In this document: one piece after another, positions 8,615 to 18,108 of the stretch
How positions within the stretch are numbered: position 1 is the first letter of the stretch
Layout of the letters: the number at the start of each line of letters is the position of its first letter
Source of the DNA: Marinobacter azerbaijanicus
GTDB taxonomy: Bacteria; Pseudomonadota; Gammaproteobacteria; Pseudomonadales; Oleiphilaceae
Reading direction: 5' to 3'
Assembly (NCBI RefSeq): GCF_030250645.1
Contig: NZ_JASSVS010000001.1
Coordinates: 372,001-436,000, forward strand
DNA: 64,000 nt
Program-made: the position numbers and the translations under genes
Notes under the pieces: model-generated
What the model saw: only the letters and a program-made list of their open reading frames with translations
Told to the model about the DNA's origin: nothing
Databases searched by the model: none

Positions 8615-9534
8615 ATCGCCCCACCCCGGCCGGTGCTCTGGCCATTGCCGCCATTCAACAATCATGCAGCGCCAACAAGGACACCAGCCTGGCCACCAGC
8701 GAGCGCCTTGTCCGACAGGCAGCGAAAGACGGCGCCCAGCTGGTTGTTCTTCAGGAACTGCACGCCACCCTGTATTTCTGCCAGACCGAAGACACTTCGG
8801 TATTTGAGCTGGCGGAATCCATACCGGGCCCCACCAGCGACCGGCTGTCTGCACTGGCAGCAGAGCTCGGAATTGTCCTTGTCGGCTCCATATTCGAGCG
8901 GCGGATGAACGGCGTCTATCACAATACTGCCGTGGTGTTCGAACGTGATGGAAGCATTGCCGGCCTGTACCGCAAAATGCATATCCCGGACGACCCGGGC
9001 TTTTACGAGAAGTTCTACTTCACCCCCGGTGACGCCAGCTTCAACGACGGCAGCAGCGGCTTCACGCCCATCGATACGTCGGTAGGCCGCCTGGGAGTGC
9101 TGGTGTGCTGGGATCAATGGTATCCGGAAGCCGCACGTCTGATGGCACTGGCTGGCGCCGAAGTGCTGATCTATCCAACGGCCATCGGATGGGATGTCAC
9201 TGATGACCCGGACGAGCAGGCCCGGCAGCTGGAAGCCTGGGTCACCGTCCAGCGCGGCCATGCCGTGGCCAACAACCTGCCCGTCATTGCCCCCAACCGC
9301 GTCGGCACAGAGCCGGACCCCTCAGGGCTGTCAGACGGCATCCGCTTCTGGGGCAACAGCTTTATCTGCGGACCCCAGGGGGAATTCCTGACCCGGGCCG
9401 ACGATCACTCGGAAACCATACTGTCCACAACCATCAACCGCTCGCGTAGTGAATCGATTCGACGGATCTGGCCGTATTTCAGGGACCGACGCATAGACGC
9501 CTATAGCGACATTCTCAAGCGGGTGAGGGACTGA
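8611..9534 (+). CDS. aguB: N-carbamoylputrescine amidase
   Basis: This 307-residue carbon-nitrogen hydrolase has the nitrilase-superfamily triad: Glu in VVLQELHAT, Lys in YRKMHIPDD and Cys in LGVLVCWDQWYPEA. It converts N-carbamoylputrescine to putrescine, CO2 and ammonia, completing the agmatine route to putrescine with the upstream deiminase. The ATG at 8611 overlaps the aguA stop. No arginine decarboxylase or transporter is adjacent, so agmatine must come from elsewhere. Confidence 0.93.
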   Translation: MNRPTPAGALAIAAIQQSCSANKDTSLATSERLVRQAAKDGAQLVVLQELHATLYFCQTEDTSVFELAESIPGPTSDRLSALAAELGIVLVGSIFERRMNGVYHNTAVVFERDGSIAGLYRKMHIPDDPGFYEKFYFTPGDASFNDGSSGFTPIDTSVGRLGVLVCWDQWYPEAARLMALAGAEVLIYPTAIGWDVTDDPDEQARQLEAWVTVQRGHAVANNLPVIAPNRVGTEPDPSGLSDGIRFWGNSFICGPQGEFLTRADDHSETILSTTINRSRSESIRRIWPYFRDRRIDAYSDILKRVRD

Positions 9535-9541
9535 GCCTTTC

Positions 9542-10453
9542 ATGAAGAAGCTGACGGATACGGTTATCCGCGAACTGAACAGCATACTCCTGGGAAAGGA
9601 TCACCAGGTACGCCTTGCGCTGTGCGGCCTCCTGGCGAGGGGTCACCTGTTGATTGAAGACATCCCCGGCATGGGCAAGACCACCCTGTCCCATGCCCTG
9701 GCAAAAGTGATGGGCCTCAGTTACCAGCGCATCCAGTTTACCAACGACTTGCTGCCGGCGGACGTACTGGGCTTTTCCATGTACGACAAGGAAGCCGGTA
9801 GCCTGGTATTCCATCCGGGGCCAATTTTTGCCCAGGTGGTGCTGGCCGACGAGATCAACCGAGCCTCCCCCAGGACCCAGAGCGCACTGCTCGAAGCCAT
9901 GGAGGAACGGCAGGTTTCCATTGAAGGCGAAACCCGGCCGCTGCCACACCCGTTCTTTGTGATCGCCACCCAGAATCCCATTGAACAGGGCGGCACCTAT
10001 CCTCTGCCAGAATCCCAGCTTGACCGGTTCCTGATGCGCATCCGGCTTGGCTACCCCGACCCGCGAGCCGAGCGGGAATTGCTTGAAGGAGAAGACCGGC
10101 GGGCAATGACCGACCGTCTTCAGCCTATCCTCTCTGCAGAGGACCTGCAGACCCTGCAGGATGCGGTCAACCGTGTGACCACCAGCCCGGCATTGCTGGA
10201 CTACGTACAACGCCTGCTGGAGCAGAGCCGCCGCATGCCGGGCCTGCTTTACGGCCTGTCTCCTCGCGCCGGCCTCGGGCTGATACGGGCCGCCAGGGCC
10301 TGGGCATTGATGGACGGCCGGCACCACGTGCTGCCGGATGACATCCAGGCCGTATTTCCCGCAGTTGCAGAACACCGCCTTGAACAGGGAGAATCCGGAA
10401 AAAGCGCTGAACGAATCAGGCAACTTCTGACCTCCGTATCTGTCATTGAATAA
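9542..10453 (+). CDS. MoxR-family AAA+ ATPase
   Basis: The 303-residue ATPase has Walker A DIPGMGKTTLS (about 41-50), Walker B VVLADEINRASP, sensor FVIATQNPIEQGG and the MoxR C-terminal lid. MoxR ATPases act as chaperone-like factors that usually work with DUF58 and VWA proteins encoded next to them. Here no such partner follows: trxB starts 21 bp downstream, and the agu pair is 7 bp upstream. The partner must be elsewhere. Confidence 0.88.
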   Translation: MKKLTDTVIRELNSILLGKDHQVRLALCGLLARGHLLIEDIPGMGKTTLSHALAKVMGLSYQRIQFTNDLLPADVLGFSMYDKEAGSLVFHPGPIFAQVVLADEINRASPRTQSALLEAMEERQVSIEGETRPLPHPFFVIATQNPIEQGGTYPLPESQLDRFLMRIRLGYPDPRAERELLEGEDRRAMTDRLQPILSAEDLQTLQDAVNRVTTSPALLDYVQRLLEQSRRMPGLLYGLSPRAGLGLIRAARAWALMDGRHHVLPDDIQAVFPAVAEHRLEQGESGKSAERIRQLLTSVSVIE

Positions 10454-11425
<972 letters not shown>

Positions 11426-11474
11426 ACAACGGAATTAGATCGAAACCAAGGCAGGTAACTCCCAGGCCTGAAAA

Positions 11475-11580
11475 GGCGGGTGGAACCGGATGTCTGAAAC
11501 TGTGCGGAGCCATGGATGGCGGAGCCCAAGCGCCACACGGACGTGCTCGAGCGTGTTTCAGACATCCGGTTCCACCCGCC
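11475..11580. repeat. Perfect 26-bp inverted repeat with 54-bp centre
   Basis: The left arm (11475-11500, beginning GGCGGGTGG) and right arm (11555-11580, ending CCACCCGCC) are exact reverse complements over 26 bp. The 54-bp centre contains GCCATGGATGGCGGAGCCC and GGACGTGCTCGAGCG. The element sits between trxB and aat and would form one long stem in RNA. The CATGGATGG core with a GGACGT stretch is, as I recall, typical of dispersed intergenic repeats in Marinobacter, Halomonas and related genomes. I see no T-run and no obvious target-site duplication, and no second copy in this window. Confidence 0.85.
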
Positions 11581-11618
11581 GACACCCCCAAGGCCAAAAC
11601 CACCAAGGCCGGACCCAG

Positions 11619-12332
11619 ATGACCACACTTCCCTGGCTAGACCAAGACCACCTCTGGTTCCCCCCCGCCGAACAGGCCCTGGACGACCCCGACGGCCTGC
11701 TTGCCCTCGGCGGCGACCTCTCCACCGAGCGCCTGATACTGGCCTACCGAAGCGGCATCTTCCCATGGTATAGCGACGACCAACCCATACTCTGGTGGTC
11801 ACCCGATCCCCGTTGTGTCCTTTTCCCGGAGGAAATCCATGTTTCCAGAAGCCTCCGACGCACGCTCAACAGGGGTTACTTCACAATCACCTCCGACAGG
11901 GCTTTCCCCCGGGTTATACGCCTGTGCGCCAACACCCGTGCAGAGGGAACCTGGATCACCCAGGACATGATCGACAGCTACAGCCAGCTTCACAAACAGG
12001 GTGTCGCCCACTCCATCGAAGCCTGGAACCCCCGGGGAGAACTGGTCGGAGGCATGTACGGGCTGGCCATTGGGCGCTGCTTTTTCGGCGAGTCCATGTT
12101 TTCACTGGAAACCGATGCCTCCAAGGTCCTGATGGTGCACCTGGCCAATCAGCTGAGAATATGGGGCTACCAGATAATGGATTGCCAGGTGGAGAGTGGT
12201 CACCTTCTCAGAATGGGTGCGCGGAGTATCCAACGTAGCGAATTTTTATCTATACTCAGGACATGCGTCGACAGTAGCCCGGACCATAGTCACTGGGACC
12301 TCCAGTGGCAGTGGCCCGGCCCGGAGGTGTAA
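11619..12332 (+). CDS. aat: Leucyl/phenylalanyl-tRNA-protein transferase
   Basis: This 237-residue protein has the Aat signatures FPPAEQALDDPDGLLALGGDL, split here as residues 14-23 and 24-34, then SGIFPWYSDDQPILWWSPDP and GGMYGLAIGRCFFGESMFS. It adds Leu or Phe to proteins with N-terminal Arg or Lys, making them ClpS-ClpAP substrates. The ATG at 11619 is chosen; the frame remains open upstream to 11490, but that would run through the inverted repeat. Its stop is adjacent to the bpt start. Confidence 0.95.
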   Translation: MTTLPWLDQDHLWFPPAEQALDDPDGLLALGGDLSTERLILAYRSGIFPWYSDDQPILWWSPDPRCVLFPEEIHVSRSLRRTLNRGYFTITSDRAFPRVIRLCANTRAEGTWITQDMIDSYSQLHKQGVAHSIEAWNPRGELVGGMYGLAIGRCFFGESMFSLETDASKVLMVHLANQLRIWGYQIMDCQVESGHLLRMGARSIQRSEFLSILRTCVDSSPDHSHWDLQWQWPGPEV

Positions 12333-13046
12333 ATGAGCAATCTCAGGACCCTGGTATTTTTTGCCACGCCGGCCCATGACTGCAGCTATCTGCCCGATCG
12401 CGAAGCCACCACCATGTTCGTCGACCCACGGGCCCAGGTTGATAAAAGGCTTTACAGCCAGCTGACGGCATTGGGTTTCCGTCGCAGCGGGTCTCACTAT
12501 TACCGCCCCCACTGTGAAAACTGCAACGCATGCATACCAGTCAGGCTGAAAGTGGATCAATTCCAGCCTGACCGGAGTCAACGCCGGGTAATGAAGAAGA
12601 ATTCCGACCTCAGTTGCAAAATGGTCCGGGCTACATTCTCGGAACGGTACTACAGCCTTTACGCCCATTATATTGAACAACGACACGCAGACGGCGACAT
12701 GTATCCTCCTTCACGGGAGCAGTTCATCTCCTTCCTGGTGGAGGGGGCCACCGACTCCTGGTTTATTGAAATCATGGATGATGAGAAGCTGGTTGGCCTT
12801 GCCGCAGTGGACAAGCTTGATGAGGGGCTTTCAGCAATTTATACGGTCTTTGATCCGGCGTACGAACGCCGAAGCCTTGGCACGTTTGCGGTACTCTGGC
12901 AAATTGAAGAGGCGAAACGGCTGGGGCTGCCCCATCTGTATCTGGGATACTGGATCAGAGAGTGCCGGAAAATGAATTACAAGACCCGTTTTCGTCCCAT
13001 TGAAGCTCTCCGGGATGGTCAGTGGCGGGCGATGACAGATAACTGA
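12333..13046 (+). CDS. bpt: Aspartate/glutamate leucyltransferase
   Basis: The 237-residue protein belongs to the Ate/Bpt family: N-terminal ATE_N part with CENCNACIPVRL (the Cys-rich site) and C-terminal GNAT-like part with HLYLGYWIRECRKMNYK. Bpt transfers Leu to N-terminal Asp or Glu, the bacterial route for acidic N-end rule substrates. It starts directly after the aat stop, so both N-end rule transferases form one operon next to infA and ClpA/ClpS. Confidence 0.93.
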   Translation: MSNLRTLVFFATPAHDCSYLPDREATTMFVDPRAQVDKRLYSQLTALGFRRSGSHYYRPHCENCNACIPVRLKVDQFQPDRSQRRVMKKNSDLSCKMVRATFSERYYSLYAHYIEQRHADGDMYPPSREQFISFLVEGATDSWFIEIMDDEKLVGLAAVDKLDEGLSAIYTVFDPAYERRSLGTFAVLWQIEEAKRLGLPHLYLGYWIRECRKMNYKTRFRPIEALRDGQWRAMTDN

Positions 13047-13124
13047 TTTTGCCAAATGGCGACAAATCAGGCAGAATTGCGCAATTTAAAATCACAGCAA
13101 GCCAATTTACGAGGTTTTTACTGA

Positions 13125-13343
13125 ATGGCAAAGTCCGATGCTATTGAAATGGAAGGCGTTATTGTAGATACGCTTCCAAATACCATGTTCCGTGTTGAAC
13201 TTGAGAACGGCCATATCGTTACCGCTCATATCTCCGGCAAGATGCGCAAGAATTATATCCGCATCCTGACGGGCGACAAGGTCAAGGTAGAACTGACCCC
13301 TTACGATCTGAGCAAGGGACGCATCGTTTATCGTGCCCGTTAA
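13125..13343 (+). CDS. infA: Translation initiation factor IF-1
   Basis: The 72-residue OB-fold protein has the family sequence features [35 protein letters not shown] and [20 protein letters not shown]-1 binds the A site of the 30S subunit during initiation. It has its own 78-bp leader after bpt and is followed by a strong terminator. Its place between bpt and the convergent clpA is conserved in Pseudomonas. Confidence 0.98.
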   Translation: MAKSDAIEMEGVIVDTLPNTMFRVELENGHIVTAHISGKMRKNYIRILTGDKVKVELTPYDLSKGRIVYRAR

Positions 13344-13346
13344 TAG

Positions 13347-13372
13347 CTTGTGACATAAACTTGTGACATAAA
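13347..13372. repeat. Tandem 13-bp direct repeat after infA
   Basis: CTTGTGACATAAA occurs twice head to tail (13347-13359 and 13360-13372), just after the infA stop and running into the terminator stem. It may be a replication-slippage duplication. Confidence 0.8.
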
Positions 13373-13396
13373 AAAGCCCCGTTTCCGGGGCTTTTT
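13371..13396. terminator. Bidirectional rho-independent terminator
   Basis: AAAAAGCCCCG (13371-13381) pairs perfectly with CGGGGCTTTTT (13386-13396) around a TTTC loop. The A-run and T-run make it work in both directions, ending infA from the left and clpA from the right. Confidence 0.93.
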
Positions 13397-13427
13397 TATT
13401 GCACGACCGAAAATACTTCGGTCTTTA

Positions 13428-15698
13428 TCAGACGGCTTCGGCGGGCTCGTCCTCGTACTCGAATTGCAGTTCGTCGTCCTTGAGGTGAATGTGGACGTCG
13501 CCGCCATGATCCGACAAGCGACCAAACAGGATCTGCTCAGCCAGCGGCCGCTTGATCTTGTCCTGAATCAGGCGGGCCATCGGGCGTGCGCCCATGGTGA
13601 CATCGTAGCCTTTCTTGGCCAGCCATTCCTTCGCGGCATCATCCACATGAAGCACAACATGCTTCTCATCAAGCTGGGCCTGCAGTTCGGTCAGGAACTT
13701 GTCCACCACGTAGGTGATGGTACCCGGCTGGAGATCACCGAACTGGATAATTCCGTCCAGACGGTTGCGGAACTCCGGAGTGAAGGTTTTGGAAATGATT
13801 TCCATACCGTCACTGCTGTGGTCCTGCTCACTGAAGCCAATGGAACGACGGGCCATGCTCTCGGCACCGGCGTTGGTGGTCATCACCAGGATCACATGGC
13901 GGAAGTCCGCCTTGCGGCCATTGTTGTCCGTGAGGGTACCGTGGTCCATGACCTGCAGTAGCAGGTTGAAGACTTCCGGATGCGCCTTTTCAATCTCATC
14001 AAGCAGCAGAACACAGTGCGGATGCTTGCTGACGGACTCTGTCAGCAGACCGCCCTGGTCATATCCGACATAACCCGGAGGCGCACCTATCAGCCTTGAT
14101 ACGGTGTGACGCTCCATGTACTCCGACATGTCGAACCGCACCAGTTCAATGCCCAGCACCTTGGCAAGCTGCTTGGTGACCTCGGTTTTACCAACACCCG
14201 TGGGACCGGCAAACAGGAAGGCGCCTTCAGGCTTCTCCGGTGCTTTAAGCCCGGCACGGGCAAGTTTGATGGCTGTGGACAGGGATTCGATAGCCGGGTC
14301 CTGCCCGAACACCACCATCTTGAGATCCCGCTCCAGATTGCGCAGCAGGTCCTTGTCGCTGGTGGACACGTTCTTCGGCGGAATGCGGGCAATGTTGGCC
14401 ACCACATCCTCGATTTCCGATACGTCGATTGTCTTCTTGCGCTTGGACACAGCCAGCAGACGCTGATGAGCGCCGGCTTCGTCGATCACATCAATGGCCT
14501 TATCCGGCAGATGACGGTCGGTGATGTAACGCTCCGAAAGCTCCGCCGCCACGCGTAGCGCCTGATCGGTGTACTTCAGGTCGTGGTGCTTCTCGAAGTG
14601 GGACTTCAGCCCCTTCAGGATCTGATAGGTATCCTCGACACTGGGCTCGTTCACATCAATTTTCTGGAAGCGACGGGCCAGTGCACTGTCTTTTTCGAAA
14701 ATGCCCCGGAATTCCTGGAACGTAGTGGAACCGATGCAGCGTATTTCTCCCGAACTCAGCATGGGTTTAAGCAGGTTGGAAGCGTCCATGACCCCACCAG
14801 AGGCGGAACCGGCACCGATGATGGTGTGGATCTCGTCAATGAACAGGATTGCGTGTTTCTCTTTCTTCAGCTCTGCCAGCAGGCCCTTCAGGCGTTTCTC
14901 GAAATCGCCCCGGTACTTGGTTCCGGCTAGCAGTGCGCCAAGATCCAGTGAGTAGACCACGGCGTCCGAGATAATGTCCGGCACCTGACCGTCCACAATG
15001 CGCTTGGCCAGGCCTTCGGCAATCGCAGTCTTGCCCACGCCGGCTTCACCCACCAGCAGCGGGTTGTTCTTGCGACGGCGAACCAGGATCTGCACCACCC
15101 TCTCAACTTCATGTTCACGGCCGATCAACGGATCAATGCGGCCCTGCCGGGCCTGTTCATTGAGGTTGGTTGCGTAGCTTTCCAGCGGGCGCGAGGCACC
15201 GCCCTCCTCACCGGCTTCCTCGTGGGAAGCCTGGTCATGACCTTCCTGATCCTCGGCACCCTGAACGCGGGAGATGCCATGGGAAACAAAGTTCACCACG
15301 TCAATACGGGCAATGCTCTGTTTCTTGAGCACGTAGACCGCCTGGCTTTCCTGTTCACTGAAAATGGCCACCAGTACGTTGGCACCGGTCACCTCTTTCT
15401 TGCCAGAGGATTGCACGTGAAAGACAGCACGCTGCAACACGCGCTGGAATCCGAGCGTGGGTTGTGTTTCCCGCTCGCTGTCGTTGCTGGGGATCAGTGG
15501 TGTGGTTGAATCCACAAACTCTACGAGTTCTTCCTGAAGCCGGGCCAGATCTGCACCGCATGCTTTCAGGACGCCCACTGCCGAATCGTTATCGAGCAAG
15601 GCCAGCAAAAGATGCTCCACCGTCATGAATTCATGACGCTTGTCACGGGCACTTTTAAAAGCCGTATTCAGTGTAATTTCAAGATCTTTGCTCAGCAT
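13428..15698 (-). CDS. clpA: ATP-dependent Clp protease ATPase subunit ClpA
   Basis: This 756-residue Hsp100 unfoldase has a Clp N domain (two repeats within about 1-145), AAA+ domain 1 with GEAGVGKTA and AAA+ domain 2 with [11 protein letters not shown]. It feeds substrates into ClpP and accepts N-end rule cargo through ClpS. The start [10 protein letters not shown] at 15698 matches the family; four codons upstream (15710) also offer an ATG. It follows clpS by 18 bp on the minus strand. The C-terminus is acidic. Confidence 0.97.
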   Translation of the reverse strand: MLSKDLEITLNTAFKSARDKRHEFMTVEHLLLALLDNDSAVGVLKACGADLARLQEELVEFVDSTTPLIPSNDSERETQPTLGFQRVLQRAVFHVQSSGKKEVTGANVLVAIFSEQESQAVYVLKKQSIARIDVVNFVSHGISRVQGAEDQEGHDQASHEEAGEEGGASRPLESYATNLNEQARQGRIDPLIGREHEVERVVQILVRRRKNNPLLVGEAGVGKTAIAEGLAKRIVDGQVPDIISDAVVYSLDLGALLAGTKYRGDFEKRLKGLLAELKKEKHAILFIDEIHTIIGAGSASGGVMDASNLLKPMLSSGEIRCIGSTTFQEFRGIFEKDSALARRFQKIDVNEPSVEDTYQILKGLKSHFEKHHDLKYTDQALRVAAELSERYITDRHLPDKAIDVIDEAGAHQRLLAVSKRKKTIDVSEIEDVVANIARIPPKNVSTSDKDLLRNLERDLKMVVFGQDPAIESLSTAIKLARAGLKAPEKPEGAFLFAGPTGVGKTEVTKQLAKVLGIELVRFDMSEYMERHTVSRLIGAPPGYVGYDQGGLLTESVSKHPHCVLLLDEIEKAHPEVFNLLLQVMDHGTLTDNNGRKADFRHVILVMTTNAGAESMARRSIGFSEQDHSSDGMEIISKTFTPEFRNRLDGIIQFGDLQPGTITYVVDKFLTELQAQLDEKHVVLHVDDAAKEWLAKKGYDVTMGARPMARLIQDKIKRPLAEQILFGRLSDHGGDVHIHLKDDELQFEYEDEPAEAV

Positions 15699-15716
15699 GG
15701 GCCACCCCAAGGTCTA

Positions 15717-16076
15717 TCAGTCCGCACGTTCAATCTCGCAAAGGAGCGGATGCTCGCATTCCGAAGAATACTGGTTCACCTGTGCCGCCTTTGTTTCCGC
15801 GATGTCCCGGGTATATACCCCGCATACGGCTTTTCCTTGCGTATGGACGAGCAGCATCACCTGCGTCGCCTTTTCTTCGTTCATTCCGAAGAACTTCATT
15901 AACACCTCCACGACAAAGTCCATGGGTGTGTAATCATCGTTCAGAAGCAACACTCTGAAGCGTGCTGGACGCTTGAGAGCGGGCTTCTCGGGAGCAACAC
16001 TGACATCGTCCTGACGCCCGGGTTGTTCGTCCTCTCCCTGATTTAATACTAGTAGAGAATTCTGGATAGTCCGCAT
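15717..16076 (-). CDS. clpS: ClpS adaptor
   Basis: The 119-residue adaptor has a flexible N-terminal extension, then the ClpS core: [17 protein letters not shown] and the His/Met-rich substrate pocket around [16 protein letters not shown]. It delivers proteins with N-terminal Leu, Phe, Tyr or Trp to ClpA. I start at the ATG at 16076 (MRTIQNSLL); the open frame reaching 16181 lacks family similarity. With aat and bpt nearby, the whole N-end rule pathway is encoded within about 4.5 kb. Confidence 0.96.
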   Translation of the reverse strand: MRTIQNSLLVLNQGEDEQPGRQDDVSVAPEKPALKRPARFRVLLLNDDYTPMDFVVEVLMKFFGMNEEKATQVMLLVHTQGKAVCGVYTRDIAETKAAQVNQYSSECEHPLLCEIERAD

Positions 16077-16390
16077 GATTCTTACCGGAAATCGGTGCCT
16101 TTGCCTAAAGATGGTTGTCTGCCGCCCGGTTTTCAAGGTACCGCCTGTAACCGGGCGTGCGCTGGTTATCAATAATGTCATGATACAGGCTCGGGGCCCG
16201 GTTCAACCATACATTCCCGCTATTACCGCTATTGACTCTGAGCGATTATTGGTCAACAGTACGATAGCAATGTAAAATATTGTAAATTGGCGTAAGGGCC
16301 CGTAACAGGTCTATATCCGTGTAAGGCAAAACACTCGGTAAAAATACCAACAACAAAGACACTGACAGTGAAAGAACAGGGGAGTTCATC
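16077..16390. other. Divergent clpS/cspD intergenic region (314 bp)
   Basis: This is the only gene-free stretch above 300 bp. The right part holds a cspD promoter candidate (16249-16278) and then roughly 100 nt of leader. The left part must hold the clpS promoter, but I cannot assign a box with confidence. It contains no coding frame that looks real. Confidence 0.7.
16249..16278 (+). promoter_or_regulatory. cspD promoter candidate with long leader
   Basis: TTGGTC (16249-16254) and TAAAAT (16273-16278) are spaced 18 bp. Transcription from here would give a leader of about 105 nt before the cspD ATG, a length typical of structured cold-shock leaders. Confidence 0.5.
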
Positions 16391-16711
16391 ATGCCAAGAG
16401 GCAAGGTAAAGTGGTTCAACAATGCCAAGGGTTATGGCTTCATAATCGAGGAAGGCTGCAGTGACGATCTGTTTGCTCACTTCTCTTCAGTGCAAATGGA
16501 AGGTTACAAAACTTTAAAGGCTGGCCAGCCCGTCACTTTTGACAAAAAGCCAAGTGACAAGGGGATCCACGCCGTCAACATTGTCCCTGAAGAGCAGCCC
16601 GGCAAGCAGGCTTCGTCACAAAGCGACTCGGTACAGAAACCTGCGAGTGACGGTACCCATCAGAATAAGGGTAGCGACTATCAGGACCAGCCTCGCGCCG
16701 CGAATGCCTGA
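16391..16711 (+). CDS. cspD: CspD-like cold-shock domain protein
   Basis: The 106-residue protein has an N-terminal cold-shock domain with RNP1 (KGYGFI, 13-18) and RNP2-like (DDLFAHFSS) motifs, followed by a polar tail of about 35 residues rich in Ser, Gln and Asp. In E. coli, CspD inhibits replication in stationary phase and is degraded by ClpAP-ClpS, and its gene lies divergent from clpS, as here. The tail is longer than in E. coli CspD (74 residues in total). The RBS AGGGGAG precedes the ATG. Confidence 0.9.
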   Translation: MPRGKVKWFNNAKGYGFIIEEGCSDDLFAHFSSVQMEGYKTLKAGQPVTFDKKPSDKGIHAVNIVPEEQPGKQASSQSDSVQKPASDGTHQNKGSDYQDQPRAANA

Positions 16712-16739
16712 TCCGTAGCTCGTGGCCATAGCTACCGGA
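16712..16739 (+). terminator. Hairpin after cspD, no T-run
   Basis: TCCGTAGCT (16712-16720) pairs with AGCTACCGGA (16730-16739) with one bulged base, directly after the cspD stop. Without a U-tract it may be a transcript-end stabiliser or a rho-dependent site. Confidence 0.35.
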
Positions 16740-16971
16740 CAACGCCTGACAGTTGCGAGATACTGCATCTGCCGGGCGCATCGCCACCTCTGAATAAGTG
16801 GTCATTGGCGCCGTATTGCTGAAATTCCAATCCTGAACAACGGCCGGCGTGAACGGCACAGGGTTTCCAACGGCCCACCTTTACCCCCGGCGCCCTGCTC
16901 TGCGCCTGATTCTGGCATAATATCCCCTGATCCCAATTCACTTTACCCAATACCGAAGGTTATCCGCTTCA

Positions 16972-17613
16972 ATGGCAACGCTGATCCTGTTCAACAAGCC
17001 TTTTCAGGTACTGTGCCAGTTTACCGACGGGAAAGGCGACACGAACGGCAGTCGCCGCGCAACCCTGGCGGACTGGATCACCACCCCCAATGTTTATCCC
17101 GCCGGCCGCCTGGATTTCGATTCCGAGGGGCTGCTGCTACTGACAGACAATGGTCATTTACAGCATCGTATTGCATCGCCACGGCAGAAAATGCCGAAGA
17201 CCTATTGGGTTCAGGTTGAAGGCAGGATTACTGAAACAGCCCTGAATCAACTTCGCGACGGCATAACATTGAAGGATGGGAAAACCCGACCGGCCGACGT
17301 GTCGGCCATGGCACCACCGGATATCTGGCCCAGGAACCCACCCGTGAGGCACCGGGAGTCAGTGCCGACGAGCTGGATAAAAATGACCATCACCGAAGGC
17401 AGGAACCGACAGGTCAGACGCATGACTGCAGCGGCGGGCTTCCCTACGTTGCGGTTGGTTCGCTATGGTATTGGCGAATGGACCTTGGATGGACTCTCCC
17501 CTGGGGAATTCAGGACAATGACTGTCCATACGCCGATGCCCGCGACGAGGAAATCAGCGCGGAAGCCAGTCAGATTTTCCAAACACTCATCCCGGAGAGG
17601 CACCCGCCCATGA
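16972..17613 (+). CDS. rluE: 23S rRNA pseudouridine(2457) synthase RluE
   Basis: The 213-residue RsuA/RluB/E/F-type synthase has the catalytic-Asp motif [19 protein letters not shown] and the late motif [20 protein letters not shown]. There is no N-terminal S4 domain, as in RluE. It isomerises a uridine in 23S rRNA helix 89. The C-terminus is a basic tail. Its stop overlaps the nudJ ATG (ATGA). In E. coli rluE and nudJ are likewise neighbours of mnmA. Confidence 0.92.
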   Translation: MATLILFNKPFQVLCQFTDGKGDTNGSRRATLADWITTPNVYPAGRLDFDSEGLLLLTDNGHLQHRIASPRQKMPKTYWVQVEGRITETALNQLRDGITLKDGKTRPADVSAMAPPDIWPRNPPVRHRESVPTSWIKMTITEGRNRQVRRMTAAAGFPTLRLVRYGIGEWTLDGLSPGEFRTMTVHTPMPATRKSARKPVRFSKHSSRRGTRP

Positions 17614-18059
17614 CCTGGACACCCCACGCTACTGTCGCCGTTATTGTTGAGGATAACGAGGGCCGCTTTCTCCTGGTGGAAGAACTCAGTCACGGCGAGG
17701 TGGTGTTCAACCAGCCAGCGGGGCATGTCGAGGAAGGTGAGAAGATTATTGATGCTGCGCTTCGCGAGACCCTGGAAGAAACTGGTTGGGAGGTGGAACC
17801 ACAGCACTTTCTGGGGATATACACCTACACGGCACCGGCCAATGGCGTTACCTACTACCGCTTCTGTTTCTCCGCACGAGCCCTCAGCAGGGTAACCCGG
17901 GAGCTGGATGATGGCATCATCGCTGCTCACTGGCTGACGCCGGATGAAATCAGGCAGCAATCCGACAAACTCCGCAGCCCGCTGGTGATGCAGTGTATAG
18001 AAGATTACCGAAACGGGCGCCGCTTTCCCCTGGACGTGATTGTCGAGCCGCAGACGTAA
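17610..18059 (+). CDS. nudJ: NudJ-type Nudix phosphatase
   Basis: This 149-residue Nudix hydrolase carries the box [20 protein letters not shown] (about 37-56, continuing TGWEVEP), preceded by VVFNQPAG, typical of NudJ, which removes phosphate from thiamin and other pyrophosphates. The ATG at 17610 overlaps the rluE stop. The frame is open upstream to 17478, but that part lies inside rluE. Confidence 0.92.
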   Translation: MTWTPHATVAVIVEDNEGRFLLVEELSHGEVVFNQPAGHVEEGEKIIDAALRETLEETGWEVEPQHFLGIYTYTAPANGVTYYRFCFSARALSRVTRELDDGIIAAHWLTPDEIRQQSDKLRSPLVMQCIEDYRNGRRFPLDVIVEPQT

Positions 18060-18070
18060 CCCGGCTTAGA

Positions 18071-18079
18071 TGCTAGAAT
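18071..18079 (+). promoter_or_regulatory. Extended -10 promoter of mnmA
   Basis: TGCTAGAAT is an extended -10 element placed 30 bp before the ATG at 18109. It overlaps the upstream ATG at 18070 and so argues against that codon as the start. Confidence 0.5.
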
Positions 18080-18108
18080 CCGCCCCTTTGAACCCGACAG
18101 ACCCAGAC

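Noticed and set aside
11475-11580. Insertion sequence or MITE
   Set aside because: Terminal arms are present but I find no transposase gene, no flanking target duplication and no other copy in this window, so it is listed as a repeat only.
11490-11618. Upstream extension of aat
   Set aside because: It would translate half of the inverted repeat; Aat proteins start near MTTLPWLDQD.
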